Below are positions 33,377 through 42,500 of a DNA stretch of 64,000 nt, one piece after another (within the stretch, counting starts at the first letter, position 1; each line of letters starts with the position of its first letter). A model generated the notes under the pieces. It was not told where the DNA came from. It saw only the letters and a list, made by a program, of their open reading frames with translations, and made no database searches. This stretch comes from Tistrella mobilis KA081020-065 (GTDB lineage Bacteria > Pseudomonadota > Alphaproteobacteria > Tistrellales > Tistrellaceae): contig NC_017956.1 in assembly GCF_000264455.2 (NCBI RefSeq), positions 1,409,501-1,473,500 on the forward strand, in the 5' to 3' direction. The position numbers and the translations under genes are program-made.

Positions 33377-34891
33377 ATGCCCGATGGTCAGACCCCGGCG
33401 GAGCGCGCCATCCCCCGCGCCCGCAGCCTGGACGACATCGTCGATCTGGTTCCCGTCCATGTGGTGTGGGAGATCACGCTGGCCTGCAATCTGAAGTGCC
33501 AGCATTGCGGATCGCGCGCCGGCCATGTCCGCAAGGGCGAGCTTTCCACCGCCGAATGCCTGGATCTGGTCGACCAGATGGCCCGGCTGGGCACGCGTGA
33601 GGTGACGCTGATCGGCGGCGAGGCCTATCTGCGTCGCGACTGGCTGGAGATCCTGGCCCGCGTGCGCGCCCATGGCATCCTCTGCCTGATCCAGACCGGC
33701 GGCCGCAACCTGACCGACACGCGGCTGGAGGCGGCGATCGCCGCCGGCATCAACGGCATCGGCGTATCGATCGACGGGCTGGCGCCATTGCACGACCGGC
33801 TGCGCGGGGTGCCCGGATCCTTCGATCAGGCGATGTCGGCGCTGACCCGCGCGAAGGCGGCCGGGCTCAGCATTTCGGTCAACACCCAGATCGGCGCCGA
33901 GACCATGGAGGATCTGCCCGAACTGATGGACCGGATCATCGCGGCCGGCGCCACCCATTGGCAGATCCAGATGACCGTCGCCATGGGCAATGCGGTCGAC
34001 AACCCCGACATCCTGCTGCAGCCCTATCGGCTGATCGAACTGATGCCGCTTCTGGCCCGGCTGTATCGCGAGGGGGCAAGGCGCGGGCTGACCATGGTGG
34101 TCGGCAACAATATCGGCTATTTCGGCCCCTATGAATCGCTCTGGCGCGGCTTCGGGAACGAGGCGGTGCACTGGACCGGCTGCGCCGCCGGCCAGAACGT
34201 GATCGGCATCGAGGCCGACGGCACCATCAAGGGCTGCCCGTCACTGGCGACGCAAGGCTATGCCGCCGGCAATATCCGCGATCTCGCGCTCGCCGACATC
34301 TGGCGGAACCAGGAGGCGATGGCCTTCGGCCGCACCCGGTCGGTGGAGAAGGATCTCTGGGGCTATTGCCGCAGCTGCTATTACGCCGATGTCTGCCGTG
34401 CGGGCTGCACCTGGACCTCGGATTCGCTGCTGGGCCGGCGGGGCAACAACCCCTATTGCCATTACCGGGTGCGCGATCTGGCGAAAAAGGGCCGCCGCGA
34501 ACGGGTGGTGAAGATCCGCGAGGCCGGGCCCGAAAGCTTCGCGGTCGGCGAATTCGCGCTGATCGAAGAGGCGATCCCGCCCGAGGAGCTGGCGGCCCTG
34601 CCGCAGGATCGCCTGCCGGCCATTTCCGCCACCGACAGCCGGCCGGTGCATATCGCGCCCGAAGGCGACGACGATCCCGCCCGCGCCGCCGGCGCCCGGG
34701 GCCGCATTCCGCCGCATCTGGATCTCTGCCGGTCCTGCCATGAATATGTCTGGCCGCACGAGACCGACTGCCCGCATTGCGGCGCCGACATCGCCGCCGC
34801 CGCCGCCGCTTATGCCGCAAGGCTGGCGGAGGTGCAGGCCCTGGCCGCGCGGATCCGCGCCCGGCTGGACGAGGCGGTACCGGAGGTGTGA
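33377..34891 (+). CDS. Radical SAM/SPASM peptide-maturase-like enzyme with C-terminal zinc ribbon
   Basis: 504 residues from ATG 33377 (GGAGG 7 bases upstream). Radical SAM cluster C37-x3-C41-x2-C44 (ACNLKCQHC), SAM-binding GGEAYLR, then VSIDGL. SPASM cysteines: C269 (WTGCAAG), C287 (IKGCPS), C331, C334, C340, C344 (CRSCYYADVCRAGC) and C361. An added C-terminal part holds C451-x2-C454 and C465-x2-C468 (CRSCHEY, CPHCGAD), a rubredoxin-like or zinc-ribbon knuckle, then an Ala-rich helix. SPASM enzymes modify ribosomal peptides or small proteins; three DUF1843 genes upstream are the natural substrates. Followed by a terminator. Confidence 0.88.
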   Translation: MPDGQTPAERAIPRARSLDDIVDLVPVHVVWEITLACNLKCQHCGSRAGHVRKGELSTAECLDLVDQMARLGTREVTLIGGEAYLRRDWLEILARVRAHGILCLIQTGGRNLTDTRLEAAIAAGINGIGVSIDGLAPLHDRLRGVPGSFDQAMSALTRAKAAGLSISVNTQIGAETMEDLPELMDRIIAAGATHWQIQMTVAMGNAVDNPDILLQPYRLIELMPLLARLYREGARRGLTMVVGNNIGYFGPYESLWRGFGNEAVHWTGCAAGQNVIGIEADGTIKGCPSLATQGYAAGNIRDLALADIWRNQEAMAFGRTRSVEKDLWGYCRSCYYADVCRAGCTWTSDSLLGRRGNNPYCHYRVRDLAKKGRRERVVKIREAGPESFAVGEFALIEEAIPPEELAALPQDRLPAISATDSRPVHIAPEGDDDPARAAGARGRIPPHLDLCRSCHEYVWPHETDCPHCGADIAAAAAAYAARLAEVQALAARIRARLDEAVPEV

Positions 34892-34907
34892 GGCATCAGC
34901 CAGCTTG

Positions 34908-34928
34908 ACGGCGGGCGACCCGCCGTTT
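34908..34928 (+). terminator. Terminator of the radical SAM locus
   Basis: ACGGCGGG, CGA, CCCGCCGT then TT: perfect 8-bp stem with a short T-run, 16 bases after the stop codon. It marks the 3' end of the DUF1843/radical SAM unit. Confidence 0.7.
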
Positions 34929-34959
34929 CAGTCGGCACAACATGCGGCCGCCCGAAACA

Positions 34960-35196
34960 TCAGCGTGGGGCAAGACCCTGTTGCCCACCCCCTGACGAAC
35001 CTCTACCCGGCTGCTGCTGATTCTGGTCCCGGCACGGCCCCTGGCGGCAATCCTGCTCCTGGCGGGGGGCCTCACCGGGGCCGCCGCGATCGTGATGATG
35101 CGGCGCGCAGGCAGCGAGGCCGAGCAGCGCCAGCATCAGCAAAGCCAGTGCCATGATGGGCAGGGCGGGAAGAGTGATGCGTGCAATCCTGGTCAT
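34960..35196 (-). CDS. Small predicted lipoprotein
   Basis: A 78-residue ORF: signal peptide with lipobox (ALALLMLALLGLAAC, Cys about 30), then HHHDRGG and a Gln/Gly-rich tail with CRQGPC. A TATAAT on the minus strand at 35230-35225 would place a transcription start about 20 bases before the ATG. The ribosome site is weak. Codon use looks plausible, but no family is recognised. The 34892-35460 gap otherwise holds the upstream terminator and the Zur box; two direct AAGTATC repeats (35231, 35263) flank this promoter. Confidence 0.45.
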   Translation of the reverse strand: MTRIARITLPALPIMALALLMLALLGLAACAPHHHDRGGPGEAPRQEQDCRQGPCRDQNQQQPGRGSSGGGQQGLAPR

Positions 35197-35422
35197 GGCC
35201 TGTCATCGGCTGTCGTTGAAGAGGATTATAAAGTATCCGTAGTGACTGCAGTAGATGAAGTTAAGTATCTGTAAATCAAAGATGGGCTGCGTGGTGCGGG
35301 GCGGGCGGCAGCCCTGCCGCTCCGGCGCCGCCATCCTGCCAGCGGCGGCGGAACAGAGCAGGCCGCGGGGAGATGGGATAGATGGGGCTTGCATTCAGGG
35401 GCGCGCCTTCGTAGAAAAAGAT

Positions 35423-35434
35423 ATGTTATAACAT
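35423..35434 (+). promoter_or_regulatory. Perfect Zur-type palindrome before the ZnuD-like receptor
   Basis: ATGTTATAACAT is a perfect 12-bp palindrome and the core of the Zur consensus; it is followed by a second palindrome TTCTTAAGAA (35434-35443). It lies 26 bp before the receptor ATG, where binding would block transcription. Compare the weaker copy at 572-586 before znuCBA. Confidence 0.75.
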
Positions 35435-35460
35435 TCTTAAGAACGTCAAACGGGGTTGTC

Positions 35461-37668
35461 ATGATCGAAACCGCGCGCCGGACGGTGCTGCTCTGCACCA
35501 CCGCCCTGGGATCGCTCTTCGGTGCGGTCGCCGCGGCCGGGGCCGAAGAGGCCACGGTTCTGCCGAACCTGGTGGTGGGGGCGGCCAGCCCGATTTCCCG
35601 CGAGGGCACGCCCGATGACGGCCTGCCGGGGCTGTCGCCGGTGACCACCGGCGGCTTCATCGCCACCACCATCGTCGATCGCGACCAGCTGGACCTGTCC
35701 CGCGGCCAGACGCTGGGCGATGTGCTGGACGGCGAGCCGGGCCTCACCTCCAGCAGCTTCGCCCCCGGTGCCAGCCGGCCGGTGATCCGCGGCCTGGACA
35801 ACGAGCGGGTACGGATCCAGGAGAACGGCATCGGCGCCCATGACGTCTCGGCGCTGGGTGAAGACCACGGCGTGCCGATCGATCCGATGTCGGCCGAGCG
35901 GGTGGAGGTGATCCGCGGGCCCGGCACGCTGCGTTGGGGATCGACGGCGATCGGCGGCGTGGTCGATGTGTCGAACGACCGCATCCCGGTCGACATCGCC
36001 CCCGGCATCACGCGCGGCCGCGTTCAGGCCGGCGCCGGATCGATCGGCGGCGGGGTCGATGGCGGGGCGTCGGTGACGACCCGCAGCGGATCGGTGGCGC
36101 TGCATGCCGATGCCTTCGCGCGTAAATCCAACGATTACGACACCCCCGACGGCGCCCAGCCCAATAGCGGGGTGGAAGCCGACGGCCAGTCGATCGGGGC
36201 CACGGTGTTCTTCGACCAGGGCCATATCGGCACCTCGCTGACCCGCTATGGCAGCGTCTACGAGATCCCGGGCGGCGAAGAGGCCGAGCTGCAAACCCGG
36301 ATCGACATGGAGCAGATCAAGTGGCGGGCGCTGGGTGAATACCGGCCGGACAGTGGTTTCCTGAAGGCCGTGCGCGGCCAGATCGGCCTGTCGCGCTATG
36401 ACCATGACGAGATCGCCCTGCCGCATGAGCACGAGCATGGCGACGACCATGATCACGATCACGACCATGACCACGATCATGACGATGACCATGATCATGA
36501 TCATGACGAGGCCGAAGGGCTGGGCGTCCATGGCAGCTATGCCAGCCGCGAGCAGGAAGCCCGGATCGAAGCCGAGCATGTGCAGATCGATACCGGCCTC
36601 GGCGCCTTGAACGGTGCCTTCGGCCTGCAGCTCAACCACCAGAAGCTCTCCACCACCGGCGAGGCGGAGGAACTGCTGCTGCCGGCCGAGACCACGGCGG
36701 TGGCGGGCTTCGTGTTCGAAGAATTGCAGCTGGGCGGCGGGCTCAGGCTTCAGGCCGCCGGCCGTCTGGAACAGGTGCGGGTCAAGGGGACCGGCGCCGA
36801 TTTCCCGGCCGATCTGCTGCCCGGCGCCGATGATCCGGCCTTGCGCGACCACAATCTCGACTTCCTGGCCGGCAGCGCCAGCCTGGGCGCGCTGCAGGAG
36901 CTGGGCGGCGGCATCGTCGCGCGGGCGACCGCGCAGTATGTGGAACGGGCGCCAACCGCGACCGAACTGTTCTCCAAGGGCTCGCACCACGCCTCGGGCA
37001 CTTTCGAGATCGGCGATCCGAACCTCGACAAGGAACGCGCGACCACCTTCGAGATCGGCATCGGCCGGGCCACCGGCGGCCTCCGCTTCGATGCCTCGGC
37101 CTTCTACACCCGCTTCGACGGCTTCATCTACAAGCGTCTGACGGGGGTGACCTGCGACGAGGATTTCGCCTCCTGCGGCGGCACGGATGGCGAGTTCGAT
37201 CAGGTGGCCTATGACCAGCGCGACGCCGTATTCTATGGCGCCGAGCTGAAGGGCCAGCTGGATGTGGCACCGCTGGCCGGCGGCATGCTGGGCCTGGACG
37301 GTCGCTTCGACAGTGTGCGTGCCGAGTTCAGCGGTGGTGAGAACGTGCCGCGCCTGCCGCCCGAGCGGCTGGGTGCCGGCATCTGGTGGGCGGATGACGC
37401 CTGGTGGGCGCGGGTGGGCGTGCTGCACGCCTTCGACCAGACCCGCACCGGGCTCAACGAGACCGAAACCGACGGCTATGACCTTGTCGATGCCGAGATC
37501 ACCTGGACCACCGCCTTCACCAGCGGTGGCGTACCGACCTTCGTCACCTTCGGCGTGAAGGGCACCAATCTGCTGGACGAGGACATCCGCAACGCGGTGT
37601 CGTTCAAGAAGGACGAGGTCCTGGCGCCGGGCCGTGCGGTGCGGGCCTTTGCGACGTTGCGCTTCTGA
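35461..37668 (+). CDS. znuD: TonB-dependent zinc receptor, ZnuD-like
   Basis: 735 residues. Signal peptide MIETARRTVLLCTTALGSLFGAVAAAGAEE, plug (GLTSSSFAPGASRPVIRGLDNERVRIQENG; EVIRGPGTLRWGSTAIGG), barrel ending RAFATLRF with terminal F. A loop at about residues 321-350 is almost entirely His/Asp/Glu (EHEHGDDHDHDHDHDHDHDD), as in the zinc-binding loop of ZnuD. An earlier in-frame start would lie upstream of the Zur box, so the ATG at 35461 with signal peptide is chosen. Zur control and the His loop together support outer-membrane zinc uptake feeding ZnuA. Confidence 0.88.
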   Translation: MIETARRTVLLCTTALGSLFGAVAAAGAEEATVLPNLVVGAASPISREGTPDDGLPGLSPVTTGGFIATTIVDRDQLDLSRGQTLGDVLDGEPGLTSSSFAPGASRPVIRGLDNERVRIQENGIGAHDVSALGEDHGVPIDPMSAERVEVIRGPGTLRWGSTAIGGVVDVSNDRIPVDIAPGITRGRVQAGAGSIGGGVDGGASVTTRSGSVALHADAFARKSNDYDTPDGAQPNSGVEADGQSIGATVFFDQGHIGTSLTRYGSVYEIPGGEEAELQTRIDMEQIKWRALGEYRPDSGFLKAVRGQIGLSRYDHDEIALPHEHEHGDDHDHDHDHDHDHDDDHDHDHDEAEGLGVHGSYASREQEARIEAEHVQIDTGLGALNGAFGLQLNHQKLSTTGEAEELLLPAETTAVAGFVFEELQLGGGLRLQAAGRLEQVRVKGTGADFPADLLPGADDPALRDHNLDFLAGSASLGALQELGGGIVARATAQYVERAPTATELFSKGSHHASGTFEIGDPNLDKERATTFEIGIGRATGGLRFDASAFYTRFDGFIYKRLTGVTCDEDFASCGGTDGEFDQVAYDQRDAVFYGAELKGQLDVAPLAGGMLGLDGRFDSVRAEFSGGENVPRLPPERLGAGIWWADDAWWARVGVLHAFDQTRTGLNETETDGYDLVDAEITWTTAFTSGGVPTFVTFGVKGTNLLDEDIRNAVSFKKDEVLAPGRAVRAFATLRF

Positions 37669-37692
37669 ACCCGGCTCGACGTCGGAGACGAA

Positions 37693-37734
37693 AAGACAAC
37701 GGCGGCGGAGGGTGACCTCCGCCGCCGTTGTCTT
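37693..37734. terminator. Bidirectional terminator, 19-bp perfect stem
   Basis: AAGACAACGGCGGCGGAGG (37693-37711), loop GTGA, exact complement 37716-37734 ending GTTGTCTT. It lies between the convergent ends of znuD and the first RTX gene and can serve both strands. Confidence 0.85.
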
Positions 37735-37751
37735 GTGAGGCTGTCTGGTGG

Positions 37752-39326
37752 TCAGAGCAGGAAGGCCGCCGCGGTCAGATCGGTGACATCGGCGTCGATA
37801 TCGATGACCAGATCGCTGTTCGCATCGCCATCCAGATCGACGGCGATGATCGAGACGCCGCTGCCCAGCCCCACGACCCGCATCTCACCCGCCGTATGGG
37901 TGAAGACCCCCGTGCCGAGAAAAGTGAGTGGCTGATGCCCGGCCGTACCGGCGTCGGCATCGATCGCCGACATGTCGATGAGATCGCCGTCGCTGCGGCT
38001 GAAATCGGAGATCCGGTCCCGGGTGCCGCCAGCGGTGCCGCTGTCGGAGATGAAGCCGTAGACGAAGTGGTCGGCACCGGCGCCTCCGGTCATCGTGTCG
38101 GCACCGGCGCCGCCGCGCAGGACGTCATTGCCGTCACCGCCGATCAGAACGTCATCGCCATTGCTGCCGCTCAGGGTTGCGCCATCATGGCCGGCGATCA
38201 GCACGTCGTTGAAACGGGAGCCGATGACGGCCTCGATCGAGATCAGCTGATCCCCATCGCTGTCGTTGCCGGCAGCAAGGTTTACGGTCATGCCGGCAGA
38301 GGCACTCAGATAGATCACCGTGTCGAAGCCGTCGCCGCCATCCAGCACATCGGCCCCGCCGAGGCCGGCCAGAAGATCGTCGCCGGCGCCGCCTGAGAGG
38401 TGATTGGCGGTGTCGTCACCGGTCAACTGATCATCGGCCCAGCCGCCGATCAGATTCTCGATCGAGATGAAGCTGTCGCCATCCGAACTGGTGCCGGTCG
38501 ACAGGCTGGCGCTGACCGGACTCAGACGATAGGCGAAGCTGACATAGTCGTTGCCGCCTCCGCCATCGATCAGATCGGCACCTGCGCCACCATCCAGCAC
38601 ATTGCTGCCGGCATCGCCGATCAGATGATCGTCGCCCGCGCCGCCGGTGGCGGCTTCGATCGAGATCAGGGTGTCGCCGTCGCTGGTGGTGCCGAGGCCG
38701 AGATCGACCGTGACGGCAGTGGTGTGGCTGGCGAAGCTGACCGTGTCATAGCCGGCGCCGCCATCGACGAGGTCGGCGCCGGCACCGCCGTCCAGGATGT
38801 TGCCACCGGCATTACCGATCAGGTGATCATCGCCGCTGCCGCCGATCAGGCCTTCGATTCCGGTAAACTGGTCGCCATCGGAAGCAGTGCCGGCGACCAG
38901 ATCGACCGTGATGCCGGTGGTGTTCCCGGCATAGCTGGCGATGTCGTATCCTGCGCCGCCGTCGATGAGATCGGCACCGGCGCCGCCGGTGATCAGGTCA
39001 TCACCGCCATTGCCGCGAATGTCGTCGGCACCATCGCCGCCATCGATCCGGTCATTCCCGTCCCCGGCGATGATCAGGTCGGCGCCGGACCCGCCATCGA
39101 AGATGTCGCTGCCGCCGATGCCGTAAAGGGTGTCGTCACCGGCCCCGCCGTCAAAGCGGTCATTGCCGGTGCCGCCGGTGATGATGTCGTTGCCGTCCCC
39201 GCCATAGAAGGTATCACTGCCACCGCCGCCGGTGATGACGTCGTCGCCCTCCAGCCCGCGATAGACGTCGTTGCCGGGGGAGCCGCCGAGCATATCGTCG
39301 CCGGGCGTGCCGATGATGTCGGTCAA
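37752..39326 (-). CDS. RTX repeat protein A (524 residues)
   Basis: Built almost entirely of GGxGxDxLx calcium-binding nonapeptides (GGEGDD, GGAGADLIDGGAGYD) with interspersed strands of the form TTGITVDLVAGTASDGDQF-IEGLIGG. The C-terminus (GGAGADHFVYGFISDSG, RISDFSRSDGDLIDMS, ending DVTDLTAAAFLL) is the type I secretion-like region of serralysin C-terminal type. No enzymatic domain is visible. Start: TTG at 39326 with GGGAG 7 bases upstream; the ATG 6 bases earlier has the same site too close. RTX protein D has the same TTG/TDIIGT arrangement. Probably a secreted Ca-dependent surface or matrix protein. Confidence 0.85.
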   Translation of the reverse strand: MTDIIGTPGDDMLGGSPGNDVYRGLEGDDVITGGGGSDTFYGGDGNDIITGGTGNDRFDGGAGDDTLYGIGGSDIFDGGSGADLIIAGDGNDRIDGGDGADDIRGNGGDDLITGGAGADLIDGGAGYDIASYAGNTTGITVDLVAGTASDGDQFTGIEGLIGGSGDDHLIGNAGGNILDGGAGADLVDGGAGYDTVSFASHTTAVTVDLGLGTTSDGDTLISIEAATGGAGDDHLIGDAGSNVLDGGAGADLIDGGGGNDYVSFAYRLSPVSASLSTGTSSDGDSFISIENLIGGWADDQLTGDDTANHLSGGAGDDLLAGLGGADVLDGGDGFDTVIYLSASAGMTVNLAAGNDSDGDQLISIEAVIGSRFNDVLIAGHDGATLSGSNGDDVLIGGDGNDVLRGGAGADTMTGGAGADHFVYGFISDSGTAGGTRDRISDFSRSDGDLIDMSAIDADAGTAGHQPLTFLGTGVFTHTAGEMRVVGLGSGVSIIAVDLDGDANSDLVIDIDADVTDLTAAAFLL

Positions 39327-39449
39327 GATCATTCTCCCGTCATGGATGAACCGGTCTGGAGCTGTCCGGTGAAAGATTACCTATCGCAATACCATTGCGC
39401 GATCAATATGTTGAAGAATTGCTGTTTTAGATTCATGCGTTGAAACGCA

Positions 39450-39484
39450 GAAGGCGGCGGATGCCAAGGGGCACCGCCGCCTTC
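39450..39484. terminator. Hairpin between RTX genes A and B
   Basis: GAAGGCGGCGG (39450-39460) pairs exactly with CCGCCGCCTTC (39474-39484), 13-base loop, 20 bases past the RTX B stop. On the minus strand only a weak T-rich tail follows. The rest of 39327-39503 is AT-rich promoter-like DNA with no gene. Confidence 0.6.
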
Positions 39485-39503
39485 TTTCGTGGAGGGATCA
39501 GGG

Positions 39504-42500
39504 TCAGAGCAGGAAGGCGTCTGCGGTGAAATCGGCCACGGGGAGGGCAACTTCGATGATGGCATTGCTGCTGCCATCACCGTCGCTGTCGATGGTGATG
39601 GCGGTATAGCCGGGGTTGGAGGATGCGGTGATGCGCATCTCGCCGGCAGTCCCGCTATAGGCGCCGGTGCCGATAAAGGTCAGACCTTCGCGCGCGGTGG
39701 TCGAGGGATCGATGTCGAGGGTTGAGAAATCGATCCGGTCGCTTGCGGCGATATCGAGATCCATGATCCGGTCGCGGGATGCGAGGCCAGTGTCGCTGTC
39801 GGAGATGGACTGAAACACGAAGCGATCGGCACCATCGCCGCCGGTCATGATGTCGCGGCCGTTACCGCCGATCAGGACGTCATCGCCCTCACCGCCCAGT
39901 AGGGTGTCATTGCCGGAACGACCCTCGAGCAGATTGTCCCCAGCATTGCCGATGATCGTATCGTTGCCGCTGCCTCCGATGACCCCTTCAATGGAGATCA
40001 GCGTGTCATTGCCGCTGCTGGTACCCTGCGCGAGATCGAAGGTTGCGTTGGTCGTGGCGATGTTCCAGTCGCCGATGTCATAGCCGTCCCCACCATCCAT
40101 GATGTCGGCACCACCACCGCCGGACAGCACGTCATCGCCGGCGCTGCCGCGAAGCGTGTCGTTGCCATCGCCTGCCTCGAACTTATTGTTGCCAGCATTG
40201 CCGATCAGCGTGTCATTGCCGCTGCCGCTGCGAACGCCTTCGATTGAGGTCAAGCTGTCATTGTCCGGATTTTCGCCCGTGGTAAGGTTGACGGTAATAT
40301 CTACTCCCCGATCAGAATAGTCGACCAGATCCAGGCCGTTGCCGCCATTAAGCCAGTCGGTGCCCAGACTGCCCTGCAGCAGGTCATCACCGGCACCGCC
40401 CGTCAGACGATCTGCGTTGTCGCCGCCGATCAGCAAGTCATTGTGGTCGCTGCCGACGAGGGTCTCGATGCTGATCAGTACGTCGCCGACCGCTTCGTCG
40501 TCGGGACTTGTGCCGATACCGCCATGGACCAGACTGACGACGACAGCAGCGGTCGCATAAGCGTAGCTTGCGGTGTCTATTCCTTCACCACCGTCCAGCC
40601 GGTCGGCACCGAGACCGCCGATGAGGGTATCCTGGCTATCACCTCCGAGCAGGATGTCATCGCCACCCCGGCCCATCAGGGTGTCCATTTCCTGACCGCC
40701 ATCAAGGATGTTGGCCTGATCATCGCCATAGATGCGGTCATAGGATTTGCCGCCGATGACCTTCTCGATGCCCGAGTATGTGTCATCTTTCGCATCACCG
40801 GCACCACGACCTTGAAGGAGATCGACAGAGATAAAAACGGTAGAGCTGCTGTAATCCGCCGTATCTATACCCTCGCCACCATTCATTACATCAGCGCCAG
40901 CGTTGCCGATAAGAATATCGTCGCCGTTTCCGCCATTCAGAATGTCATCACCAGCGCCACCGATGACACGGTCATTGCCATCTTCTCCATTGAGGACATC
41001 ATCGCCTGCCGCGCCGCCCAGGGTGTCATCGCCGGCGCCGCCTGACACTGTGTCGTCGCCGGACTGTCCATCCAGCAGATTGTCTCCGCTATTGCCGATG
41101 ATGGTGTCCTTGCCGCTGCCCCCGATGACGCCTTCAATGGAGATCAGCGTGTCATTGCCGCTGCTGGTGCCATTTGCGAGATCAATGGTTGCATTGGTGG
41201 TGGCGACGCTCCAGTCGCCGATGTCATAGCCGTCGCCGCCATCCATGAGGTCGGCGCCGCCACCGCCTGCCAGTACGTCATCGCCCGCGCCGCCGGTCAG
41301 GCTGTCGGCCCCGTCACCGCTTTCCAGCCGGTTGTCCCCGTCATCGCCGATGAGCGTGTCGTTACCAGAGCCGGTGCGAACCCCTTCGATCGAGATGAAG
41401 GTATCGTTGTCCGGATTGACGCCAGTGGCGAGGTTCACTGTCACAGGCCCGTAGCGATCGAGGTAATCGGCCAGATCGACGCCATCGCCGCCTTCAAGTA
41501 CGTCCACGCCGAAGCCGCCCCGCAGCAGGTCATCACCGGCGCCGCCGGTGAGCCGGTTTCCGGCGCTGTCGCCGATCAGCAGGTCGTCATAGGCGCTGCC
41601 CAAAAGATCCTCAATGCCGATCAGAACGTCGCCGACAGCCTCGTTATCGGGGGCGGCGCCGACTCCTCCGGTGGCCAGGCTGACCATGACACCTGCGGTC
41701 GCATTGGAGTAGCTCGCAACGTCGGTTCCTGCGCCGCCTTCGAGCCGGTCCGCTCCGAGGCCCCCCACAAGCAGGTCGTCGCCATCACCTCCAGCCAGGT
41801 GGTCGTCGCCCGCACGGCCCTCGAGTTGGTTGTGACCGGCAGATCCGGTCAGGTGATCGTCGCCCTCGCCACCGATGGCCCCCTCAATCGAGGTAAAATG
41901 ATCGTCTTCACCCTGGCCCGATGCGAGGTCGACGACCACGGGGGATGTGCTGTCTTCATAGCTGGCGATGTCGAAGCCGTCTCCGCCGCGAAGGTCGTCG
42001 CTCCCTGCGTTACCGAGAAGGATGTCGTCGCCATCGCCGCCGTCGAGCACGTCGTCGCCGTCGCCGCCCAACAGACGATTCGCGCCATCGTCGCCGCTGA
42101 GCAGGTCATCGCTGCTGCCGCCGATAATGCCTTCGATGGAGCTGTACGTGTCGCCATCGGGATTCGTGCCATTGCCAAGATGGATGGTGATGCTTGTGGT
42201 TCGTTCGGCATAGCTCGCAAGATCGAACCCGCTGCCACCTGCAAGTGTGTCGGCACCATTGCCACCAAGCAGAATGTCGTCGCCGTCCTGACCCATCAGT
42301 TGGTCGTCGCCGTCGCGACCCTCGATGACCTCGCTGGTGGTGCTCCCGCGGATGATGTCGTTTTGGTTTGTGGCGATGATGTGCTCGAACCCGCTGGCAC
42401 GAAAGGTTCCGCGCGCATAAGCGGAACTTGTCCCGAGGGTCAGGTTGACGCCCGAGGTCATGCCGGTGAGGTTGAGGGCGTCGTAGCCGATATCGCCTCT

